DNA from: an uncultured Collinsella sp.
Lineage (GTDB): Bacteria; Actinomycetota; Coriobacteriia; Coriobacteriales; Coriobacteriaceae
Direction: 5' to 3'
Assembly (NCBI GenBank): GCA_900768435.1
Contig: CAAGCW010000011.1
Span: forward strand, 1 to 64,000
Length of the DNA stretch: 64,000 nucleotides
The position numbers and the translations under genes are program-made. The notes below the pieces were generated by a model. It saw only the letters and a program-made list of their open reading frames with translations, was not told where the DNA came from and did no database searches. Each line of letters opens with the position of its first letter. Position 1 is the first letter of the stretch. Of the stretch, positions 24,121 to 31,923 are shown one piece after another.

Positions 24121-24160
24121 AAAAAACGAGCGAGGATCATGGGACCCTCGCTCGTTTTTT
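24121..24160. terminator. Bidirectional terminator between the zinc-ribbon gene and topA
   Basis: AAAAAACGAGCGAGG pairs with CCTCGCTCGTTTTTT around a short loop; both strands end in a T-run. Confidence 0.95.
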
Positions 24161-24182
24161 GGGCATTGTTTCGACTGCGCCG

Positions 24183-26774
24183 TTACTTGTCGGCGACCTT
24201 CTTGGCCGTCGTCTTCTTGGTGGTCGACTTCTTGGCAGTCGACTTTTTCGCCGTCGAAGTCTTCTTCGCAGCGGTCGTCTTCTTCGCCGTGCTCGCCTTG
24301 GTTGTGGTCTTGCGGCCACGGGCGGGCTTCTTCTCCTTGGTCGGGCAGTCCATGTTGACGCAGATACGCCACGGACCGCGCGCCGTGTTGACCACCACGA
24401 TGGGGGCGCCGCACTCGGGACAGGTCTCGCCCGTCGCCTCGAGCTTGCCACGCGCCGGCAGTGGATAGCTCACGCCGCAATCGTCATAGTTGGTGCAGCG
24501 GATAAAGCGCTTGCCGCTCTTCTCGCTCTTGTGTGCGATCAGGTCGCCATGGCGTCCGGCCTCGGCACACACCTTGCACTCGCCCACCTTAAGGTCGGGC
24601 TCGTAGTTGGTGGGGCACGTGGGGTTCACGCAGATCTCGAAGGCCTTCTGGCGGAACGGCTGGCACTTGATGCGCGGCGCACCGCACTCGGGGCACACGG
24701 CGGCCTCGCCCTCGAGCGGGCTTACCTTGACGCCACTCGGCACCGGATAGGTCACGTCGCAGTCGGGCCAGCCCATGCAGCCAATGAAGCTGCCGCGGGT
24801 CTTGGCGCTCGTCTTCATAACCAGGTCCTTGCCGCACTTGGGGCAGGCGCCCACGCGCGCATCAGCCGTGACGGCGTCGCTGATGGCATCGCCCAGCTCC
24901 TGCGTATGCTTGAGCAGCTCGTCGAGCACGCCGGCCAGCAGCGCACGCGAGTGCGTCACGACATGCTCTTCGGTGTCCTCGCCGCGCTCCACGCGAGTCA
25001 TGTCGCCGTCGAGCTCACTGGTCATATCGGGGCTCGTGATGCGCGGGGCAAACTGCGACAGCGCGTCGATGATGGCGATGCCCAGCTGGCTCGGCTCCAC
25101 GGGATCGTTTTTGAGATAGCGCACGGCGTACAGGCGCTCGATGATGCTTGCGCGCGTGGACTTGGTGCCCAGGCCGCGCTTTTCCATCTCCTGCACGAGC
25201 TTGCCCTGGCTGTAGCGTGCGGGCGGCTCGGTCTGCTTGGCCTCGAGCTTAATGTCGAACACGTCGACCGTGTCGCCCTGCTCAAGCGGCGGCATCTGCT
25301 CGTCGCGCTTGAGCCCGTACGGGTACGCCTCGCGGAAGCCCGGGGTCACGAGCACATCGCCCGAGGCCACGAACGGCTCACCGTTCACGTCGAGCTCGAG
25401 CTTGGTGTTCTCGATGGTCGCGGGACCCATAAGCGTCGCCAGGAAGCGGCGGGCGATGAGGTCGTAGAGCTTGCGCTGGCCGCCATCGAGTGTGGTCGGA
25501 TCGCCTTCGCCCGTGGGGTAGATGGGCGGGTGGTCGGTGGTCTCGACTTTGCCGCGCGTGGGCTTCATGGGGCCGGCGAGTACCTTTTTGCACACGGGCG
25601 CCAGCGCCGGGTTGATCTTTGCCAGGTCGCTCACCACGGCGCCCAGATCGAGCGTCGCAGGGTACACGGTGTTGTCGACACGCGGATAGCTGATGAGGCC
25701 CGCCATGTAGAGGGACTCGGCGATGCGCATGGTACGTGCAGGTGAGATGCCCTCGGCCGCGGCGGCAGCCTGCAGCGAGGTCGTCGCAAACGGCGTGGGC
25801 GGCTGCTGCTTGCGGGAGCGCTTGGTCACCGCGGCGACGGTTGCCGTCGTAGCGCCGTCGACGTGGCCGTACGCCGTCTCGGCAGCATCTTTGTCGGTAA
25901 AACGTGTCGTCTTGTGCGCAATCTTAAAGCGGTCATCCTCGGCAGCACCCTGAGCGGCACCCATGCCGCGAATCTGCCAATAGTCCTCGGGCACAAACGC
26001 CATGCGTTCGCGTTCGCGCTCGACCACCAGGGCGAGCGTCGGTGTCTGCACGCGGCCGGCGGAGCGCACGTTGCCAAAGCCGCCAAACTTGGCGAGCGTC
26101 AGGTAGCGCGTGAGCACCGCGCCCCAAATGAGGTCGATGTGCTGGCGGCTCTCGCCGGCGTCGGCCAGATTCTGGTCGAGCGAGACAAGATTATCGAAGG
26201 CCTGCGTGATCTCGGCCTTGGTAAACGAAGAATACTGGGCGCGGGCGACCGGCAAGTCCGGCGCGACCTCGCGCACCTTGTTGAGGGCGTCCGAGCCGAT
26301 CAGCTCACCCTCGCGATCGAAGTCCGTGGCGATGATGACGCTGTCGGACTTCTTGGCAAGGTTCTTGAGCGAGCGAATGAGCTCTTTCTCGGCCGGTAGC
26401 TTAATGACGGGCGCCCAGGTGAGATAGGGCAGGCTCTCGAGCTTCCAGCCCTTGATGGAAATGCCGTCGGCAAGGAACGGCTTGCGCTTGGTGTCGTAGG
26501 GCGGACGAGCCAGGCCATCGGGCATGTCGGCCGGCAGCATCTCGCCGTCCTCGGTCACCGAATACCAGCCCAGCTTTTTATCGAACAGCACGCTGTCGCA
26601 AAAATCGGGCGCAAGGATGTGACCGGCAAGGCCGATCGTCACGCACTCCTCGCCCTTCCACTCAAAACGGTAGATGGCGGTGTTGTACACCTTGTCCTTT
26701 TTGGGCTTGCCCGTGGACAGACGCTCGGCGATCTGACGCGCGGCGTCGTTTTTCTCGGCGATGATGAGCTTCAA
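24183..26774 (-). CDS. topA: Type IA DNA topoisomerase I
   Basis: The 863-residue enzyme relaxes negative supercoils. It has the Toprim domain (about residues 1-150: LIIAEKNDAARQIA with the catalytic Glu, and TDFDREGE near residue 150), the NVRSAGRVQTPTLALVV region, and the active-site Tyr in GLISYPRVDNT near residue 340, where most relatives have YPRTD or YMRTD. The C-terminal part holds several four-cysteine zinc modules (CPKCG, CMGWPDC, CPECG, CVNPTC, CTNYDDC, CVNMDC), and then a 50-residue Lys/Thr/Ala-rich tail. Several motifs resemble archaeal-type type IA enzymes more than E. coli TopA. It lies 54 bases after hypB on the same strand and ends in a shared terminator. Confidence 0.92.
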   Translation of the reverse strand: MKLIIAEKNDAARQIAERLSTGKPKKDKVYNTAIYRFEWKGEECVTIGLAGHILAPDFCDSVLFDKKLGWYSVTEDGEMLPADMPDGLARPPYDTKRKPFLADGISIKGWKLESLPYLTWAPVIKLPAEKELIRSLKNLAKKSDSVIIATDFDREGELIGSDALNKVREVAPDLPVARAQYSSFTKAEITQAFDNLVSLDQNLADAGESRQHIDLIWGAVLTRYLTLAKFGGFGNVRSAGRVQTPTLALVVERERERMAFVPEDYWQIRGMGAAQGAAEDDRFKIAHKTTRFTDKDAAETAYGHVDGATTATVAAVTKRSRKQQPPTPFATTSLQAAAAAEGISPARTMRIAESLYMAGLISYPRVDNTVYPATLDLGAVVSDLAKINPALAPVCKKVLAGPMKPTRGKVETTDHPPIYPTGEGDPTTLDGGQRKLYDLIARRFLATLMGPATIENTKLELDVNGEPFVASGDVLVTPGFREAYPYGLKRDEQMPPLEQGDTVDVFDIKLEAKQTEPPARYSQGKLVQEMEKRGLGTKSTRASIIERLYAVRYLKNDPVEPSQLGIAIIDALSQFAPRITSPDMTSELDGDMTRVERGEDTEEHVVTHSRALLAGVLDELLKHTQELGDAISDAVTADARVGACPKCGKDLVMKTSAKTRGSFIGCMGWPDCDVTYPVPSGVKVSPLEGEAAVCPECGAPRIKCQPFRQKAFEICVNPTCPTNYEPDLKVGECKVCAEAGRHGDLIAHKSEKSGKRFIRCTNYDDCGVSYPLPARGKLEATGETCPECGAPIVVVNTARGPWRICVNMDCPTKEKKPARGRKTTTKASTAKKTTAAKKTSTAKKSTAKKSTTKKTTAKKVADK

Positions 26775-26828
26775 AAGAGGCTCCTATCTCGTATCTCTGC
26801 GGCTACGCCCGCCCTCTTGGCGGCCGAC

Positions 26829-27512
26829 TTACGCCCTTGCTTGCTCAATCTGCCCGATGAGCCAATCGCACCAGGCATCCATGCCCTCGCCCTTGCGCGC
26901 GCTCACGGCAAACCGCGGCGCTTGCGGATTGAGGTCATCGAGTGTCTTAGTATACCTATCCATGTCAAAATCGAAAGCCGGAGCCACGTCGACCTTGTTG
27001 AGCAGCTGCGCGCCGGCGTGTTGGAAGATGCCCGGGTACTTGATGGGCTTGTCGTCGCCCTCGGGCACCGAGAGAATCATGATGGACAGGTTCTCGCCCA
27101 GGTCAAAGTCGACCGGGCAAACCAGGTTACCCACGTTTTCGATAAAGATGACGTCGATGTTCTCCAGACCGACGGCCTGGTCGAAGGCGTCGACGGCCTC
27201 CATGATCATGTTGCCCTCGAGGTGGCACAGGCCGCCCGTGTTGATCTGGATGGCGGGCATGCCGGCTTCCTTCATGGTGATGGCGTCGACATCCGAGGCG
27301 ATATCGCCCTCGATGACGGCGCAGCGCAGGCCGGCTTTGTCACGCAGGCGCTCGTTGGTGCCCAGAATCGTGGTGGTCTTACCCGAGCCGGGGCTCGACA
27401 GCACGTTGATCACGTAGGTGTTCGTCTGCTCAAATCGCTGACGCAGCTGATCTGCCAGGCGCTCGTTGCGCGACAGAATCGGCGATGCAATATCAATCGT
27501 TTTCTCGGCCAT
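26829..27512 (-). CDS. hypB: Hydrogenase/urease nickel incorporation GTPase HypB
   Basis: The 227-residue protein is a SIMIBI-class GTPase with the P-loop LSSPGSGKTT (about residues 38-47), EGDIASDVDA (switch I), the metal-site GGLCHLEG near residue 93, ENVGNLVCP near residue 123 and LLNKVDV (base specificity). HypB helps deliver nickel to NiFe hydrogenases together with HypA. The His-rich N-terminal nickel store of some HypB proteins is missing. It lies 55 bases downstream of hypA. No hydrogenase structural gene is in the window. Confidence 0.95.
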   Translation of the reverse strand: MAEKTIDIASPILSRNERLADQLRQRFEQTNTYVINVLSSPGSGKTTTILGTNERLRDKAGLRCAVIEGDIASDVDAITMKEAGMPAIQINTGGLCHLEGNMIMEAVDAFDQAVGLENIDVIFIENVGNLVCPVDFDLGENLSIMILSVPEGDDKPIKYPGIFQHAGAQLLNKVDVAPAFDFDMDRYTKTLDDLNPQAPRFAVSARKGEGMDAWCDWLIGQIEQARA

Positions 27513-27567
27513 ACTTAGCGCTCCTTACTTTGGCCCCTTTATACCCCATCATTAGATGGCTAGCGGG

Positions 27568-27924
27568 CTAATCGTCGGGGGTTTCGATTTCGATACTTGC
27601 GATATCGAGCTCGCGGCCGTGCAGCAGGCGCACGTTGGCGCCGCCACACTGGGGGCAGCGACAATGGAAACGGTCGTGCTCAAAGACCTCGCCGCAGTCC
27701 AGGCACTCGCTTTGTGGATGGACCTCCTCCACGGCAAGCTCGCAGCCGCGCGTGAGCGGGTCCTCATCGCGAAACGTCTCCCACGCAAAGTCGAGTGCCT
27801 CGCGCACGACCTCGGTCATATCCCCGATACGAAGCGTTACCAAAACGGCGCGCGAGGCCCCCGCCCCACGCGCCGCGCGAATCACTGTATCGAGTATGCC
27901 GTTGACAATGCCAACCTCGTGCAT
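27568..27924 (-). CDS. hypA: Hydrogenase nickel incorporation protein HypA
   Basis: The 118-residue protein has the invariant MHE start (the N-terminal amine and His2 bind nickel) and the zinc-binding pairs CLDCGEVF and CPQCGG near residues 74-93. Length is typical. It begins 6 bases after tatC and precedes hypB. That link is sensible because NiFe hydrogenases travel through the Tat system, though here it is shown only by gene order. Confidence 0.95.
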   Translation of the reverse strand: MHEVGIVNGILDTVIRAARGAGASRAVLVTLRIGDMTEVVREALDFAWETFRDEDPLTRGCELAVEEVHPQSECLDCGEVFEHDRFHCRCPQCGGANVRLLHGRELDIASIEIETPDD

Positions 27925-27930
27925 ACCGAT

Positions 27931-28722
27931 TTACTCCTCGTCGTCCTCGTCGTCCGAGAACAGGTCCAGACGGCTCACGAACAGGCCCTCCTTGCCCTCG
28001 CGCGCGGTAATGACCACGCGAGCGATGGCGAGCGAAATCTCGTAGAGCGAGAGCAGGGCGCCATACATGAGACCCAGCGTAACGGGCGAGCCGTCGGGCG
28101 TAATCACAGCCGAGCCCACGAGCAGGCCAACGTATACGTAACGCCAGGCGCTGCGGAAGGCCGCATAGGACACAATGTGGAAAACGGACAGGTAGAAGAT
28201 GATGAGCGGCAGCTCAAACGCCACACCAAAGCCGATCATAAAGAGCAGCTCCATGTTGACGTAGTTCTCCAGGTCGGGCAGCGCGGTTGCGACGGCCGAG
28301 GTCTCGCCGATGAGCCACTCAAAGCCCGCCGGAATAATGACGAAGTAGCAGAAGATGGCGCCCAGAAAGAACAGCACCGTCGAGGCGAGCACCGTGGGTA
28401 CGACCCATTTGCGCTCGTTGGGGCGCAGTGCCGGCAGGAAAAATGCCAGGATCTGCCAGATGATCATGGGCGTGCACATGACCACGGCCATCTTGATGGC
28501 CAGCGAGAAGCGCAGTCCAAAGCCGCCGAGCGTGGTGGTGATGTAGAACTTACCGTCCGGCACAAAGGAACGGATGGGGTCTTCCAGGATGTCGAGCACC
28601 ACGGGTGTGGCGAAATACAGCACGATAGCGGCGGCAAACACCGATACGACCACGATGGTCAAGCGGCGACGGAGCTCTCCCAGGTGATCGAAGAGCGGCA
28701 TACGCGCAGGTCCGATAGGCAT
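27931..28722 (-). CDS. tatC: Twin-arginine translocase subunit TatC
   Basis: The 263-residue protein has six expected hydrophobic segments, the N-terminal signature MPLFDHLGELRRRL, the conserved PIRSF and IIWQILAFFLPALRPNERK loop, and FGVAFELPL. TatC recognises the twin-arginine signal of folded export substrates. The start codon overlaps the tatA stop (TAATG), so the two are translationally coupled. An acidic C-terminal tail (DLFSDDEDDEE) faces the cytoplasm. Confidence 0.95.
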   Translation of the reverse strand: MPIGPARMPLFDHLGELRRRLTIVVVSVFAAAIVLYFATPVVLDILEDPIRSFVPDGKFYITTTLGGFGLRFSLAIKMAVVMCTPMIIWQILAFFLPALRPNERKWVVPTVLASTVLFFLGAIFCYFVIIPAGFEWLIGETSAVATALPDLENYVNMELLFMIGFGVAFELPLIIFYLSVFHIVSYAAFRSAWRYVYVGLLVGSAVITPDGSPVTLGLMYGALLSLYEISLAIARVVITAREGKEGLFVSRLDLFSDDEDDEE

Positions 28723-29306
28723 TACTCATCGCCTCCCTTCGGGGCATCGGCGGCAGCAGTCTCGGCAGCGTCCTCGGCCTCGAGCTCGCGAGCGAGCTGG
28801 TCGACGACAGCCTTGCGCTTGCGGGGACGGCGGGCGTAGAGGTCAGCCGTCGTGGGCTCTGCCGGCTCGGGCTCGGGCTCTGCAGCAGGCTCGGGCTCGA
28901 CGGCAGCATCAGCAGCAACGGCAGGCTCTGCACCCTCGGCCTCCTCGGCAACACCTTCGCCCTCAGCAGCACCCTCGCTCGCGGCCTTCTCGGCAGCAAG
29001 ACGAGCGCGACGCTCGGCAAAGGTCTCCTTCTTGGCGGGCGCCGCCGTCTCGGCGGCATCCTCGTCCGCATCGGAATCGTCGTCGGTCGCAGCAGCCTTC
29101 TTGGGCTTGACCGGGGCCGACGCGGCCTCGCTCACCGGATCGATAATCTCGGACTGAACAACGGCCGTCATCTTTTCCTGCGTCTCGCGGAACTGACGGA
29201 TGGCACGGCCGATCGTGCGGCCCATCTGCGGGAGCTTATCCGGGCCAAACAGCAAAAAGCCGAAGACCACGATGATCGCGAGCTCACCCTCTCCAATACC
29301 AAACAC
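28722..29306 (-). CDS. tatA: TatA/TatB-family translocase subunit with long Ala/Glu-rich tail
   Basis: The roughly 194-residue protein begins with an N-terminal membrane segment (GEGELAIIVVFGFLLF), the FGPDKLPQMGR hinge and an amphipathic helix GRAIRQFRETQEKM, which are the TatA/B hallmarks. The rest (about residues 60-194) is a low-complexity tail rich in Ala, Glu, Pro and Asp, longer than usual TatA. A GTG start at 29306 with GGAGG five bases upstream gives the normal N-terminus. As the only TatA-like gene here, it could serve the TatA or TatB role. Confidence 0.9.
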   Translation of the reverse strand: MFGIGEGELAIIVVFGFLLFGPDKLPQMGRTIGRAIRQFRETQEKMTAVVQSEIIDPVSEAASAPVKPKKAAATDDDSDADEDAAETAAPAKKETFAERRARLAAEKAASEGAAEGEGVAEEAEGAEPAVAADAAVEPEPAAEPEPEPAEPTTADLYARRPRKRKAVVDQLARELEAEDAAETAAADAPKGGDE

Positions 29307-29387
29307 ACATACCTCCAAGGCTCGATGTGAGTCGAGCCCGCACCGCGCCATTCGGCCGGAACTCGTCTATTCATTCGGTCAAGTATA

Positions 29388-29415
29388 GCGCCCGGACGCC
29401 AAAACGTCCGAGCGC
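29388..29415 (-). terminator. Weak hairpin after the STAS gene
   Basis: GCGC-cc-GGACG pairs with CGTCC-ga-GCGC; no T-run. Confidence 0.35.
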
Positions 29416-29459
29416 ATCACAAACATATGCCAAACGGCACGCCCTTTTGGGGGCAAAGA

Positions 29460-29774
29460 TTATGCAGCGGTGATCGAAATCTCCTGGTCGACACCCAACA
29501 GCTGAACCACGCGCATCACCGGGGGCTGCACATTGGTGCAGCTAAAGCGCTTGCCGTGGTCGGCCGCGTGGTGCGCGGCGCCCACGAGCACGCCAATGCC
29601 CGTCGAATCGATGTAGCTCACCTGGGCAAAATCGAGCTCCACGGCCTCAGTGGGCTGCTCGAGCGCCAGGTCGATGGCATTGCGCAGGCTATCGGCGTTA
29701 GAGATATCGATCTCACCGGTCACCTTAATGGTGTAGAGCTCTGGCGTGGGGTTGGTGGAAATACCCAAATCCAT
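29460..29774 (-). CDS. STAS-domain anti-sigma factor antagonist-like protein
   Basis: The 104-residue protein is one STAS domain with the SpoIIAA/RsbV pattern: VTGEIDISNADSLRNAI, and SYIDSTGIGVLVG whose Ser (about residue 58) is the site phosphorylated by anti-sigma kinases in the family. No kinase or sigma factor gene is next to it. It precedes tatA on the same strand but is separated by a gap of about 150 bases. A role in a partner-switching pathway is inferred from the family. Confidence 0.88.
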   Translation of the reverse strand: MDLGISTNPTPELYTIKVTGEIDISNADSLRNAIDLALEQPTEAVELDFAQVSYIDSTGIGVLVGAAHHAADHGKRFSCTNVQPPVMRVVQLLGVDQEISITAA

Positions 29775-29840
29775 GTATACGCTCCTTTACGTATCGAAAG
29801 TGCGGACAGTACTGGGCGCGGACTTGCGGGGCCCTACGCG

Positions 29841-31145
29841 TTAGGCGCGCTCGGCACGCGCAAGCTCGGCAGCGACAAGCTTAACGGCCAGCACCAGCAC
29901 ATCGAGCGCGGCCTCCAGGTCCTCGACCGTGGGATAGCTCGGCGCGATGCGGATGTTGGTGTCGCGCGGATCCTTGCCATAAGGCCAGGTGGCACCAGCC
30001 GGCGTGAGCTTGACGCCCAGGTCGGCACAAAGCGCGGCGACCTTCTGGGCCGAGCCCTCGGGGCCATCGAAACTCACAAAGTAGCCGCCATGGGGATGCG
30101 TCCAAGTGGCGCAACCCGTGTTACCCAAGCCCTCGGTGAGTTTACGCTCAACGGCCTCAAAGCGCGGGCGCAGGAACTCGGCATGCTTTTTCATGTGCTC
30201 CTTGACCGCCTCGATGGTGGGAAGGAAGCGCACGTGACGCAGCTGGTTGAGCTTATCGGCGCTAATAAGACCGGCCTTCAGGCGCTTGGAGAACTCGGCG
30301 ATGACCGCGGGGCTCGCACCGATAAAGCCGATGCCGGCGCCCGGGAAGGTGATCTTGGACGTCGAGGCAAAGGCCACCACGCGATCCTCGGTGCCCGCCG
30401 CGCGAGCGAGGTCAAAGATATTTGCGAGCTCGTCGGTCTCGTCGTACAGGTCGTGCACGCAGTAAGCGTTGTCCCAAAAGATGCGGAAATCGGGCGCGGC
30501 CGTGGGCATCTCGACCAGGCGGCGCACAGTGTCCTCGCTAAAGGTGATGCCCGTGGGGTTAGAATACTTGGGCACGCACCAGATGCCCTTGATGGAATCG
30601 TCGGCGGCAACCAGGCGCTCAACCTCGTCCATGTCGGGGCCATTGTCGGTCATCGCGACGGGGACGTTCTCGATGCCCAAGTCGGCGGTGATGCCAAAGT
30701 GGCGATCGTAGCCGGGAACGGGGCACAGGAACTTGACCTTCTTGCCGTCGTGCGCTGCCTCGTAAGCCTCCCAAGGGTCGCTGCCGCACGAGCCACAGCG
30801 CCAGAACATGCCGGCGATGTCGTGCTCAATCAGCAAACTCGACGAACCCAGCACGAGCGTCTGCTCGGCAGGGCAACCCAGGAACTCCCCCGCCAGCTTG
30901 CGTGCCGAGGGAATGCCCTCAAAGCAGCCGTAGTTGGAGCAGTCGACGTTGCCGTCGTGCAGATCGGCATCGGCATTGAGGATATCGAGCATGGGTCGAG
31001 AGATGTCCACCTGGGAGGGCGACGGCTTGCCGCGGGCCATATCGAGCGCCAGGCCCTTGGCCTTGACCGCGGCGACCTCGGCTTTGAGCGCCTCGATGGC
31101 GGCATCGAGTTCGGTGGCTTCCATCTTCTGGTAGATCGTCTGCAT
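29841..31145 (-). CDS. PLP-dependent class I/II aminotransferase (aspartate aminotransferase Ic type)
   Basis: The 434-residue protein has the fold type I layout: MARGKPSPSQVDIS at the N-terminus, the cofactor-binding LVLGSSSLL (about residue 97), PGYDRHFGI, CVPKYSNPTGITFS with the conserved Asn and Pro, DNAYCVHD, and the PLP-lysine in FASTSKITFPGAGIGF near residue 268. These segments fit the single-domain family labelled aminotransferase class Ic, which includes bacterial aspartate aminotransferases. The exact amino donor is not certain. It seems to be transcribed alone, ahead of the STAS gene by a 66-base gap. Confidence 0.88.
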   Translation of the reverse strand: MQTIYQKMEATELDAAIEALKAEVAAVKAKGLALDMARGKPSPSQVDISRPMLDILNADADLHDGNVDCSNYGCFEGIPSARKLAGEFLGCPAEQTLVLGSSSLLIEHDIAGMFWRCGSCGSDPWEAYEAAHDGKKVKFLCPVPGYDRHFGITADLGIENVPVAMTDNGPDMDEVERLVAADDSIKGIWCVPKYSNPTGITFSEDTVRRLVEMPTAAPDFRIFWDNAYCVHDLYDETDELANIFDLARAAGTEDRVVAFASTSKITFPGAGIGFIGASPAVIAEFSKRLKAGLISADKLNQLRHVRFLPTIEAVKEHMKKHAEFLRPRFEAVERKLTEGLGNTGCATWTHPHGGYFVSFDGPEGSAQKVAALCADLGVKLTPAGATWPYGKDPRDTNIRIAPSYPTVEDLEAALDVLVLAVKLVAAELARAERA

Positions 31146-31295
31146 GGGGTGCGACCTTTCGCGAAGCGGTACGTTGCAGTTCGTCTAAGTATAGACCGCC
31201 ATCGTCGCAACGTTATGAAGCCGTGATAGATTAAGTTCATCGCAATCAATTACGAATCGCCGCGCATGCCGGCGTGGGGCGCCCAAGGAGGCACT

Positions 31296-31550
31296 ATGGA
31301 GTACGGATCGTTTCAGGCCGAGGAATTCGGCGACTTGCAGCGCCTGGTCGACGGACTGTTTTACGGCCGCCACGCCATCGACCGCCTGGATCTGATCGTA
31401 CAGGCCGAAATCTTGGACCTGGTGCCCGACCTCATGGAGATCGTGAATCTTTTGCCGCCCGGCTACTACGACCGCCAGTCACTTTGCGACCAGCTCAACT
31501 CCGCCTTGGCCGCCCACGGCTGGGGCGCCGTCTACGGAACGGTGGAATAA
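31296..31550 (+). CDS. Small conserved hypothetical protein
   Basis: The 84-residue protein begins MEYGSFQAEEFGDLQ, with AAGGAGG five bases before the ATG; upstream Met codons lack such a site. It is acidic and helical, without signal peptide or membrane segment. I do not recognise a family. It is divergent from the aminotransferase gene, and a MITE-like element lies 60 bases after its stop. Confidence 0.65.
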   Translation: MEYGSFQAEEFGDLQRLVDGLFYGRHAIDRLDLIVQAEILDLVPDLMEIVNLLPPGYYDRQSLCDQLNSALAAHGWGAVYGTVE

Positions 31551-31610
31551 GCCTCGAGGCCGGCGATTTGGCCCGCTTCCCGACCTTGGCGAGGCTTGTT
31601 TTAGGGCTTG

Positions 31611-31838
31611 TGGCCAAAAAAGGGCAAATATGAGTACTGTTACCTTTTTAGTAGCAGCGATTCTTGGTCGAAATCGGCAAAACTCGACTTGAAACTTCCT
31701 AATCACCGTCAGCTAGCGCCAAATTGGAAGTCGATGGTCACTCATTAACGTACAGTTCTTATAACTTTGTTCATTATTTTCCGCACCTAAAATGATACGC
31801 CGTTTGTGACAGTACTCACAAACGGCGTTTTTTGACCA
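31611..31838. repeat. MITE-like intergenic element, copy B
   Basis: The left end TGGCCAAAAAAGGGCAAATA followed by TGAGTACTGTTAC matches copies A and C closely; the inner TAGTAGCAGCGATT is shared with copy C. The right end is partly replaced by a perfect hairpin with T-run (31797-31833), which may act as a terminator. About 228 bases in all. Confidence 0.75.
31797..31833 (+). terminator. Terminator-like hairpin inside MITE copy B
   Basis: ACGCCGTTTGTGA pairs perfectly with TCACAAACGGCGT around CAGTAC, followed by TTTTT. It could stop transcripts from the small gene at 31296. Confidence 0.8.
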
Positions 31839-31923
31839 CTGGCGTGTCTGGCAGGCGGCAAGCACCGCCCGAATCCGCATTTTGAACGCGCCCGAATCGG
31901 TTCTGGAGCCGGTTTTCGCGCTC

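Noticed and set aside
24159..25745. A 528-codon open frame on the plus strand across topA
   Set aside because: It lies opposite well-supported topA motifs; long antisense frames are expected in GC-rich, codon-biased DNA. No ribosome binding site or domain was seen.
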